Below are positions 41,266 to 50,097 of a stretch of DNA of 64,000 nucleotides, one piece after another. Made by a program: the position numbers and the translations under genes. The notes under the pieces are model-generated. The model saw only the letters and a list, made by a program, of their open reading frames with translations. It had not been told where the DNA came from and made no database searches. The first letter of the stretch is position 1. Every line of letters starts with the position of its first letter. Source of the stretch: Streptomyces abikoensis (GTDB taxonomy: Bacteria; Actinomycetota; Actinomycetes; Streptomycetales; Streptomycetaceae); contig NZ_BMRT01000001.1 in the NCBI RefSeq assembly GCF_014648775.1, positions 868,001 through 932,000 on the forward strand, given 5' to 3'.

Positions 41266-42705
41266 ATGACTTCGAACACGCTGACCACGACCGGGCCGAC
41301 GCCGCCCACCGGCGAGATCGTCTCCCGGCTGCTGCGCACCCTCGGCGACCCCGATCCGGCCCGGGGGGCCGAGGACGTCACCGTCGCCGGGGCCGACCCC
41401 CTGGTGCCCTCGGTGCACCGCCTCGCCGATGCCATGTCCGCCGCGATCGGTGTCTTCGCGCAGCAGACGGCGGCGGTCGGCGAACAGCGCGGCCACCGGC
41501 ACCAGACGGTGGAGGTGCGGGCCGGGGCCGCGATCGACCAGCTCATGGCGACGCACCACACCACGCTGTCGGGACGCCCGATCGGTGTCCTGCTCGACGA
41601 TCCGGCACTGCTCGCCAACAACGACTTCTACCGGGCACGCGACGGCCGGTGGATCTTCATCATCACCACCTATCCCCATCTGCGGGACGCGGTCGACTCC
41701 GTGCTGAGGTGCGGGTCCGACAAGGTGGGAATCGCGCGGGCCGCGGCCGACTGGGACGCCTTCACGCTGGAGGAGGCCATCTGCGCGCGGGGCGGCGTCG
41801 CGTGCGCCGTGCGCACCCGCGACGAATGGCTCGCCCACCCCGCCGGGCGGTATGCGGCCCAGCGCCCGGTCGTCGAGATCGAACGCGTCGGCGACGGGCC
41901 GGTCCGGCCCTTGGAGCCGATCGGTGAGGCGGACGAGGCGCTCGCGGACGTACGGGTGCTCGATCTCACCCATGTCATCGCGGGTCCCGTCGCGACGCGG
42001 CTCCTCGCCCAGTTCGGCGCCGACGTGCTGCACCTGACGCGCCCCGACCGCCCCGACCCGATCCCGATGATCGCGATGACCGGTGGCGGCAAGCGCAACG
42101 CCTACTGCGACCTGCGCGACGCGCACGATCGCGCGGCCTTCCACGACGCGCTCCGAGACGCCGACGTCTTCGTGCACGCCTACCGGGGACTCGCCCGGCA
42201 CGGGGCCTCGACCGAGGAACTCGTCCGGCGCCGCCCCGGACTCATCACCCTCGAATACCACGCCTGGGGCGCCGACGGCCCCTGGGGCGAACGCGGTGGG
42301 TTCGACCAACTCGCCTGCTCGGCGACCGGTTTCGCCGTCGAGGAGTGGACCGACCGGCCCTCGCTGCCGCCGACGTACCTGCTCAACGACTACCTCGCCG
42401 CCTACCTCGGGGCCGCCGCGGTCGCAACGGTCCTGCGCCGGCGGGCGGCGGAGGGCGGCTCATGGCGGATCCGCGTGACCTTGGCCGGGGTCTGCCACTG
42501 GGTGCGGGAACTCGGGCTGCTGGCGCGGGAGGACGTACTCGGCCTGCCCCGGCCCGGGCGCACGCCGTTCGCCGCCCTGTCGACCGCCGAGACCGACTTC
42601 GGCCCGCTCACCGAACCGGCGACACCGTTCGCGTACAGCGACCGCGCGGTGCCCCAGCCCGGCCGGCGTTCCCCGCTCGGTTCCGCCGCGCTCCAGTGGC
42701 GCTGA
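41266..42705 (+). CDS. Family III CoA transferase with permuted double-domain layout
   Basis: CaiB/BaiF superfamily protein of 479 residues. The usual N-terminal Rossmann start (LADVRVLDLTHVIAGPVATR) appears only at residue 226. The first 225 residues resemble the middle and C-terminal part of a CoA transferase (ARDGRWIFIITTYPHLRDAV, WLAHPAGRYAAQRPVVEIER). So the chain looks like a C-half followed by an N-half, a pattern I recall from some actinobacterial members of this family. RNAYCDLRDA and LLNDYLAAYLG fit the CoA-binding and catalytic regions. It is the first gene downstream of the palindrome. Probably it activates an acid by CoA exchange, or is a non-catalytic partner of the next protein. 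Confidence 0.82.
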   Translation: MTSNTLTTTGPTPPTGEIVSRLLRTLGDPDPARGAEDVTVAGADPLVPSVHRLADAMSAAIGVFAQQTAAVGEQRGHRHQTVEVRAGAAIDQLMATHHTTLSGRPIGVLLDDPALLANNDFYRARDGRWIFIITTYPHLRDAVDSVLRCGSDKVGIARAAADWDAFTLEEAICARGGVACAVRTRDEWLAHPAGRYAAQRPVVEIERVGDGPVRPLEPIGEADEALADVRVLDLTHVIAGPVATRLLAQFGADVLHLTRPDRPDPIPMIAMTGGGKRNAYCDLRDAHDRAAFHDALRDADVFVHAYRGLARHGASTEELVRRRPGLITLEYHAWGADGPWGERGGFDQLACSATGFAVEEWTDRPSLPPTYLLNDYLAAYLGAAAVATVLRRRAAEGGSWRIRVTLAGVCHWVRELGLLAREDVLGLPRPGRTPFAALSTAETDFGPLTEPATPFAYSDRAVPQPGRRSPLGSAALQWR

Positions 42706-42725
42706 CCCCCGGGAGGTGTTGGAAG

Positions 42726-43919
42726 ATGCCCGAGAAACCTGGCAGCCCGTCGGAACGCGGACTCCTCGCCGGGGTCCGCGTCATCGAACTGGCCAGTGTG
42801 ATCATGGCCCCGTACGCCGCCCAGCAGCTCGGCGACCTGGGCGCGGATGTGATCAAGGTCGAGCCGCCCATGGGCGACATGACGCGCCACTACCCGCCAC
42901 GGCGCCACCCCGGCATGGGCGGCCCCGCACTCAACCTGAACCGCAACAAGCGCAGCGCCGCCATCGACCTCAAGGCCCCGCACGGCCGCGACGCCCTGCT
43001 CGCCCTGCTGCGCACCGCCGACGTCTTCATCACCAACCTGCGCCCGCAGGCCCTGGAGCGTCTCCGCCTCGGCTACGACGACGTCGCCGCCGTCAATCCC
43101 GGCCTGATCTACGCCAACGCCCAGGGCTTCCGCAGTGACAGTCGCTACGGCACCCATGCCGCCTACGACGACATCATCCAGGCGGCCAGCGGCCTGGTGT
43201 GGCTCAACCACAAGGTCTCCGGCCGACCGCACTACGTTCCCACGGTGCTGGCCGACAAGATCTGCGGCATGCAGATCGCCCAGTCGGTGCTGGCCGCGCT
43301 GCACTACCGGGAGCACGGCGGCACCGGCCAGCACATCGAGGTCCCGATGGCGGACACCATGCTCGCCTTCAACCTGGTCGAGCACCTGGGCGCGGCCGTC
43401 CTGGAGGACGACGGGGAGTTCGGCTCGGCACGCTCGCTCAGCCCCGAGCGCCGCGCCCTGCGCACCGCCGACGGCTGGATGTGCATCCTGCCGCACAGCG
43501 ACCGCGACTGGCGGGGCTTCGCGGCCTTTGTCGGCCGCCCGGAACTGGCCACCGACCCGCGCTTCGCCACCGGACCGGACCGGGCCCGCAACGCCGACCA
43601 GTTCTATCCGCTGCTCGCGGAGCTGACCCCACGGCACACCAGCGCCGAGTGGCAGGAGTTCTGCGACCGGGCGGGCATCGCCGCCGCCCCCGTCCTCGAC
43701 CTCGAATCCGCCGCCACCAGCGCCTACGCCCGGGAGGGCGGCCTGCTGCGCGATGCCGAGCACCCCACCGAGGGCCGCTACCGGATCATCGGCCGCCCGG
43801 TCCGCTACTCGGCCGACCCGGAGCCGGAGCCGCGTCCCTGCCCTGGCATCGGCCAGCACACCGACGAGGTCCTCGAAGAGGTCGGATTCGACCCTTCCTT
43901 GCTGAACTCCACCCACTGA
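42726..43919 (+). CDS. Family III CoA transferase (CaiB/BaiF)
   Basis: Conventional CaiB/BaiF-type protein of 397 residues that moves CoA between acids. The N-terminal Rossmann start is LAGVRVIELASVIMAPYAAQ, followed by LGADVIKVEPP and LNLNRNKRSAAIDLK. The catalytic aspartate is Asp210 in VPMADTMLAF. A GGGAGG site lies 14 bases upstream of the ATG, only 20 bp after the first CoA-transferase gene. It likely makes the CoA ester oxidised by the two dehydrogenase subunits that follow 15 bp later. Substrate unknown. Confidence 0.9.
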   Translation: MPEKPGSPSERGLLAGVRVIELASVIMAPYAAQQLGDLGADVIKVEPPMGDMTRHYPPRRHPGMGGPALNLNRNKRSAAIDLKAPHGRDALLALLRTADVFITNLRPQALERLRLGYDDVAAVNPGLIYANAQGFRSDSRYGTHAAYDDIIQAASGLVWLNHKVSGRPHYVPTVLADKICGMQIAQSVLAALHYREHGGTGQHIEVPMADTMLAFNLVEHLGAAVLEDDGEFGSARSLSPERRALRTADGWMCILPHSDRDWRGFAAFVGRPELATDPRFATGPDRARNADQFYPLLAELTPRHTSAEWQEFCDRAGIAAAPVLDLESAATSAYAREGGLLRDAEHPTEGRYRIIGRPVRYSADPEPEPRPCPGIGQHTDEVLEEVGFDPSLLNSTH

Positions 43920-43934
43920 CGGAGCGAATCACTC

Positions 43935-45113
43935 ATGTCTCCTTCGCCTTCGACGCTTTCGCCGATCGCGTTTCCCGACGTCGCACTGCCCGAATCGGCC
44001 CGTCGGCTCCGTGCCGAGGTCCGCGCCTTTCTCGACGAGGAGCGCGGCCGCGGCACCGTACTCGGCCGCCCCGACTCCTGGCTGGCCGGCTGGGATCCCG
44101 GCTTCAGCCGACGCCTCGCCGAGCGCGGCTGGGTCGGGATGGCCCTGCCCACCGAATACGGCGGCGCGGGCCGCGGCTTCCTGGAGCGCTATGTGGTGAT
44201 CGAGGAACTGCTCGCCGCCGGCGCCCCGGTCAGCGCGCACTGGGTCTCCGACCGGCAGGCCGGCCCGTCCGTCCTCCAGCACGGCACCGAGGAGCAGCGC
44301 CGCTTCTTCCTGCCCCGGATCGCCGCCGGACAGTGCTTCTTCTCCATCGGCATGAGCGAGAAGAGCAGCGGCTCCGACCTCGCCTCGGTCGCCACTCGCG
44401 CCGAACGCACCGCCGACGGATGGCGGTTGACCGGCACCAAGATGTGGACCGGCGGCGCCCACGTCAACGACTACGCCATCGTGCTGGCCCGCACCGACGA
44501 GGCCGAGGACAGGCACGCGGGCTTGAGCCAGTTCATCGTCGACCTGCGTGCCCCGGGGGTACGGGTCGAGCCGATCCGGCTGATGAGCGGCGAGCACCGC
44601 TTCAACGCCTGTCACCTCGAGGGCGTCGACGTCCCCGACGGCATGCTGCTCGGGCGGCGGGGCGACGGGTGGAAGCAGGTCACCGGCGAACTCGCCTTCG
44701 AGCGCAGCGGCCCGGAACGCTACCTGTCCACCTTTCCCCTGCTGGTCTCCCTGCTCCGCGAACTGGAGCAGCGCTCGGCGACGTCCGAGCAGCTGGCCCG
44801 GATCGGCATCCTGACGGCCCGCCTGCACAGCGTCCGCCGGCTGTCCCTCGGCGTGGCCGCGGCCCTGGACGCCGGAGCCTCGCCCGACATCCAGGCCGCC
44901 CTGGTCAAGGACCTCGGCACCCGTCTGGAGGGCACGCTGGTCGACACCGTCCGCGGCGTCCTGCCGACCCCGGCCGATCCGCACGCCACCCCCGGCAGCC
45001 ACCCCGAGCTGCTCGCCTTCGCCCTGCTGCACAGCCCCGGCTACACGCTGCGCGGCGGCACCAACGAAATCCTTCGCGGCATCATCACTCGTGGACTGGA
45101 GCGGCGCCGATGA
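43935..45113 (+). CDS. Acyl-CoA dehydrogenase, probable catalytic subunit
   Basis: Flavoprotein of 392 residues with the full dehydrogenase layout: N-terminal helices, beta domain (FFSIGMSEKSSGSDLASV, LTGTKMWTGGAHVNDYA) and C-terminal helices. The C-terminal loop where medium-chain enzymes carry the catalytic Glu reads LRGGTNEILRG, so Glu is absent there. Glu256 in LAFERSGPERY sits at the alternative position used by isovaleryl-CoA-type enzymes. The stop overlaps the start of the next, shorter dehydrogenase gene (ATGA), suggesting a two-protein complex. Confidence 0.88.
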   Translation: MSPSPSTLSPIAFPDVALPESARRLRAEVRAFLDEERGRGTVLGRPDSWLAGWDPGFSRRLAERGWVGMALPTEYGGAGRGFLERYVVIEELLAAGAPVSAHWVSDRQAGPSVLQHGTEEQRRFFLPRIAAGQCFFSIGMSEKSSGSDLASVATRAERTADGWRLTGTKMWTGGAHVNDYAIVLARTDEAEDRHAGLSQFIVDLRAPGVRVEPIRLMSGEHRFNACHLEGVDVPDGMLLGRRGDGWKQVTGELAFERSGPERYLSTFPLLVSLLRELEQRSATSEQLARIGILTARLHSVRRLSLGVAAALDAGASPDIQAALVKDLGTRLEGTLVDTVRGVLPTPADPHATPGSHPELLAFALLHSPGYTLRGGTNEILRGIITRGLERRR

Positions 45114-46177
45114 ACACCCACACGACAGCCACCGGCACACCCGTCATCTCCGCCGACGCCTACGACACCGGCGCCTTCTACGCCGATCCGGACGCCATCG
45201 CCGTCGTCGTCAACACCACCGCCGCCGACGCCGTGGCCCTTCCGGCCCCGGACGCCTCCACCGCCGAGCTCCTCGCCGCCGCCCAGGAGGCGGGGCGCCG
45301 AGCGGTCCCCGCCCCGTTGGCCGAAACGGCCCTGGTGGCCCGCCCGCTGTTGCGCCGCGCCGGCCTCCCCGTCCCCTACGGATCGCTCAGCTACGCCATC
45401 GCCCCCGAGCTCACCGTCCGTTACGCCCACCCGGCCGCCTCCCCCGTCGGCTCGGCCGGCTGTCTGGGCGACGAGGACGCCCTGCTGGTCAGTGGCACCC
45501 TGCGCCGCGTCCCCTGGGCCCGGGCCGCCACCACGGTGGTCGTCCTGGCCACCGCCCCGTCCGGCCCCGTCCTGTTCACCCTCACCCCCGACGAGGCCGT
45601 CCTCACCCCGGGAGCCAACCTCGCCGAGGAGGCCCGCGACGACCTGTACCTCGCCACCCTCGAGATCCCCGCCTCACGGGTCCGCCGGGTCTCCCCCGAA
45701 CTGCTCGACGAGGCCCGGCTCCGCGCGGCCCTGGCCCGTTCCGCCCTGATGGCCGGGGCCGCCGAACGCTGCGTGGAGCTGACGGTCGCCCACACCACCG
45801 CCCGCACCCAGTTCGGCCGACCGCTCAGCCGCTTCCAGGCCGTCAAGCAGGAAGAGGCACGGCTGATCGAGGAGGCCGCCCTGGTCCGCACCGCCGTCCG
45901 GGCCGCCGCCGCACCACTGGACGCCGGCGGCCCGGCCGCACACGTCGCCGTCGCCGCCGCCAAGACCCAGGCGTCCGCCTCGGCCGCCGAGATCGCCCGT
46001 ATCGCCCACCAACTCCACGGCGCCATCGGCATCACCCGGCTCAGCCCGCTCCACCTCGCCACCACCCGTCTGTGGTCCTGGCGCGACGAAGACGGGGACG
46101 AGACCTACTGGGCCCTCCGCCTGGCCAGGTCCCTCACCGCCACCACCCTCTGGCCCACCCTCACCACCACGCCCTGA
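45110..46177 (+). CDS. Acyl-CoA dehydrogenase-like subunit without catalytic base
   Basis: A 355-residue dehydrogenase-like protein, shorter and more Ala-rich than normal. The C-terminal helical domain is recognisable (HTTARTQFGRPLSRFQAVKQ, and HQLHGAIGITRLSPLHL), but the N-terminal helices are reduced and the beta domain is diverged. No Glu is found at either usual base position (ALARSALMAGAAE; the C-terminal loop reads WSWRDEDGDETY). In mycobacterial sterol catabolism similar pairs form alpha2-beta2 dehydrogenases with one catalytic subunit. Co-translation with the preceding gene supports that model here. Confidence 0.84.
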   Translation: MNTHTTATGTPVISADAYDTGAFYADPDAIAVVVNTTAADAVALPAPDASTAELLAAAQEAGRRAVPAPLAETALVARPLLRRAGLPVPYGSLSYAIAPELTVRYAHPAASPVGSAGCLGDEDALLVSGTLRRVPWARAATTVVVLATAPSGPVLFTLTPDEAVLTPGANLAEEARDDLYLATLEIPASRVRRVSPELLDEARLRAALARSALMAGAAERCVELTVAHTTARTQFGRPLSRFQAVKQEEARLIEEAALVRTAVRAAAAPLDAGGPAAHVAVAAAKTQASASAAEIARIAHQLHGAIGITRLSPLHLATTRLWSWRDEDGDETYWALRLARSLTATTLWPTLTTTP

Positions 46178-46235
46178 CCCCCCGCCCCCACGCCCGCCTC
46201 GGGCCACGCCCCGCAAGGCCCTTGTGGTCGGTGGA

Positions 46236-46257
46236 ACTCGTTCTTAACATCACGAGT
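46236..46257. promoter_or_regulatory. Possible operator/promoter upstream of the racemase-like gene
   Basis: ACTCGT at 46236-46241 and ACGAGT at 46252-46257 form a spaced dyad in an AT-richer 116-bp gap before the racemase-like gene. It may mark a separate promoter splitting the catabolic block in two. Weak evidence. Confidence 0.25.
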
Positions 46258-46293
46258 GTTACAGCGGTTGTGTCACAGGGACGTGGGGGCCGT

Positions 46294-47507
46294 ATGGACG
46301 ACGGGGCAGGGACGGGGACGGGGACGGGGTCGACAGCGGGCGGGCCGCTCGCCGGGGTGCGGGTGGTGGAGCTGGCGGGCATCGGGCCCGGGCCGTTCGC
46401 GGCCATGCTCCTCGGCGATCTGGGCGCCGACGTGGTCCGCGTCGAGCGGCCCGGCGGGCCCGGGCTGGCCATCGATCCGGCCCACGACATCACCAACCGC
46501 AACAAACGCTCGGTCCTCGTGGACCTCAAGTCCGAGGACGGCGCGCGCACCGTCCTCGATCTGGCCGCCCGCGCGGACGTGCTGATCGAGGGCTACCGCC
46601 CCGGCGTCGCCGAACGCCTGGGCGTGGGCCCCGACGCCGCGCTGGCCCGCAACCCCGCGCTCGTCTACGGCCGGATGACCGGCTGGGGGCAGGACGGGCC
46701 GCTCGCCGCCGGCGCCGGGCACGACATCGGCTACATCGCCGTCACCGGCGCCCTCGGCCTGACCGGGCCGGCCGACGGCCCGCCCTACGCGCCCGCCAAT
46801 CTCCTCGGCGACTACGCGGGCGGCTCCCTCTATCTGGTCATCGGTATCCTCGCCGCCCTCCAGCACGTCCGCTCCGGCGGGCCCGGGCAGGTCGTGGACG
46901 CCGCGATCGTCGACGGCACCGCCCACCTCACCGCCATGCTCCACGGCATGCTCGCGGCCGGCCGCTGGCAGGACCGGCGCGGCGCCAACCTCCTCGACGG
47001 CGGGGTGCCCTTCTACGGCACGTACGAGACGGCCGACGGCGGGTACATGGCGGTGGGCGCGCTGGAACCGCGCTTCTACGCCGAGTTCACCCGCCTCCTC
47101 GGCCTGGCGGAGGACACGCCCGGCCGTGAGGACCCCGCCCGCTGGGGCGAGCTGCGGGCCGCCATCGCCGCGCGCTTCCGGCAGCGCACCCGGGCGGAAT
47201 GGACGGAGGTCTTCGAGGGAACGGACGCGTGCGTCGCGCCCGTCCTGTCGCTGCGCGAGGCCCCCGACCACCCCCACCTCGCCGCGCGCGCCACCTTCAC
47301 CCGCCACGGCGGCATCACCCAGCCCGCCCCCGCCCCCCGCTTCTCCGCCACCCCCGGCTCCGTGCGCCGGCCGCCCGCGCGGCCGGGGGCGGACACCGCC
47401 GAGGTGGCCCGCGACTGGGACGTCCCCGGTCTCGAACGGCACGCCGAACGGCACGCCGAACGCCACGCGCCGGGCGTCGGCGCGGCAGAGAAAGGCAGTC
47501 AGAAACG

Positions 47508-47511
<4 letters not shown>
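46294..47511 (+). CDS. Alpha-methylacyl-CoA racemase-like CaiB-family protein
   Basis: CaiB-fold protein of 405 residues resembling alpha-methylacyl-CoA racemases, which invert the 2-methyl centre of branched acyl-CoAs before beta-oxidation. The catalytic pair is conserved: His143-Asp144 in AGAGHDIGYIAVTGALG and Asp173 in LLGDYAGGSLYLV, 30 residues apart as in the mycobacterial enzyme. The N-terminus is VRVVELAGIGPGPFAAMLLG and a Glu follows in EVFEGTDACVAPVL. A Gly/Thr-rich leader and a His/Glu/Arg-rich repeat tail are extra. Its stop overlaps the next dehydrogenase gene (ATGA). Confidence 0.88.
47434..47469. repeat. 12-bp tandem repeat at the end of the racemase-like gene
   Basis: GAACGGCACGCC occurs twice head to tail (47434-47445 and 47446-47457), followed by a degenerate copy. 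It encodes an (E/R)RHA repeat just before the C-terminus. The unit keeps frame, so the copy number may vary between strains. Confidence 0.8.
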
Positions 47512-48650
<1,139 letters not shown>

Positions 48651-48698
48651 CCCCTCTCCCTCTGCCTCCTCCTGCCGACTTCCGAAAGGCCCACGCCC

Positions 48699-49913
48699 TT
48701 GAGCACCGAAGCGTACGTATACGAGGCGATCCGCACCCCGCGCGGCCGTGGCAAGGCCAACGGCGCCCTCCACGGCACCAAGCCCATCGACCTGGTCGTC
48801 GGGCTGATCCACGAGCTCCGGCGGCGCCTGCCGGACCTCGACCCCGCCGCGATCGACGACATCGTGCTCGGCGTCGTCAGCCCCATCGGCGACCAGGGCT
48901 CCGACATCGCCCGCATCGCCGCCATCGCCGCCGGGCTGCCCGATACCGTGGCGGGCGTCCAGGAGAACCGCTTCTGTGCGTCGGGCCTGGAGGCCGTCAA
49001 CCTCGCCGCCGCCAAGGTCCGCTCCGGCTGGGAGGACCTGGTCCTCGCGGGCGGCGTGGAGTCCATGTCGCGGGTGCCCATCGCCTCCGACGGCGGCGCG
49101 TGGTTCGCGGACCCGATGACGAACATGGACGTCAACTTCGTGCCCCAGGGCATCGGCGCCGACCTGATCGCCACGCTCGGCGGCTTCTCCCGCCGCGACG
49201 TGGACGCCTTCGCGGCGCGGTCGCAGGAGCTGGCCGCCGCCGCGTGGAAGGACGGCCGCTTCGACCGCTCGGTGGTGCCCGTGCTCGACCGCAACGGCCT
49301 CGTCGTCCTCGACCGCGACGAGCACCTGCGCCCCGGGACCACGGTCGACACCCTCGCCGCCCTCAAGCCCTCCTTCGCGGCCCTGGGCGAGCAGGGCGGC
49401 TTCGACGCGGTGGCGCTGCAGAAGTACCACTGGGTGGAGAAGATCGACCACGTCCACCACGCGGGCAACTCCTCGGGCATCGTCGACGGCGCGTCGCTCG
49501 TGGCCATCGGCAGCCGCGAGGTCGGCGAGCGCTACGGGCTGCGGCCCCGGGCCCGTATCGTCTCGGCCGCCGTCTCCGGCTCCGAGCCGACCATCATGCT
49601 CACCGGCCCGGCCCCGGCCACGCGCAAGGCGCTGGCCAAGGCGGGGCTGACCATCGACGACATGGACCTGATCGAGGTCAACGAGGCGTTCGCGGCGGTC
49701 GTGCTGCGGTTCGTCGAGGAAATGGGCGCGGACCTGGAGAAGGTCAACGTCAACGGCGGCGCCATCGCCCTGGGACACCCCCTGGGCGCGACGGGCGCGA
49801 TGCTGCTGGGCACGGTCGTGGACGAACTGGAACGGCGCGACGGCCGCTACGGGCTGATCACGCTCTGCGTCGGGGGCGGGATGGGCATCGCGACGGTGGT
49901 GGAACGGGTGTGA
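48699..49913 (+). CDS. Acetyl-CoA C-acetyltransferase / 3-ketoacyl-CoA thiolase
   Basis: Thiolase of 404 residues that cleaves 3-ketoacyl-CoA. The nucleophile is Cys93 in [15 protein letters not shown], with the second histidine in [19 protein letters not shown] and the second cysteine in [14 protein letters not shown]. Gene order with the fused hydratase/dehydrogenase downstream is that of a FadAB-like pair. The start is TTG with AAAGG about 9 bases upstream. A large nested inverted repeat separates it from the next gene. Confidence 0.93.
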   Translation: MSTEAYVYEAIRTPRGRGKANGALHGTKPIDLVVGLIHELRRRLPDLDPAAIDDIVLGVVSPIGDQGSDIARIAAIAAGLPDTVAGVQENRFCASGLEAVNLAAAKVRSGWEDLVLAGGVESMSRVPIASDGGAWFADPMTNMDVNFVPQGIGADLIATLGGFSRRDVDAFAARSQELAAAAWKDGRFDRSVVPVLDRNGLVVLDRDEHLRPGTTVDTLAALKPSFAALGEQGGFDAVALQKYHWVEKIDHVHHAGNSSGIVDGASLVAIGSREVGERYGLRPRARIVSAAVSGSEPTIMLTGPAPATRKALAKAGLTIDDMDLIEVNEAFAAVVLRFVEEMGADLEKVNVNGGAIALGHPLGATGAMLLGTVVDELERRDGRYGLITLCVGGGMGIATVVERV

Positions 49914-49931
49914 ACGCGCGCGGTTGGTAAT

Positions 49932-50051
49932 CCCCGGTCCCGCCCCTTCCCGTAACCGGGGCTCCGCCCCGGCCCCCGGTCGCGCGGAGCGCGGCACGGG
50001 GGTGCGAGGGGGCGGAGCCCCTTCGGAAACGGTGAAAGGGCGGGACCGGGG
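49932..50051. repeat. Nested inverted repeats between thiolase and FadB-like genes
   Basis: An outer perfect 14-bp repeat, CCCCGGTCCCGCCC (49932-49945) with its complement at 50038-50051, encloses an inner 13-bp repeat, GGGGCTCCGCCCC (49958-49970) with GGGGCGGAGCCCC (50009-50021). The whole could fold as one long stem with an internal loop, fitting a terminator or transcript-processing site. Similar GGGGCTCCGCCCC elements are, from memory, common between Streptomyces genes. Confidence 0.8.
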
Positions 50052-50097
50052 CCTCAAACCCGTCGGCCACCCACAGACTCGCAGGAGACTTCGAACA

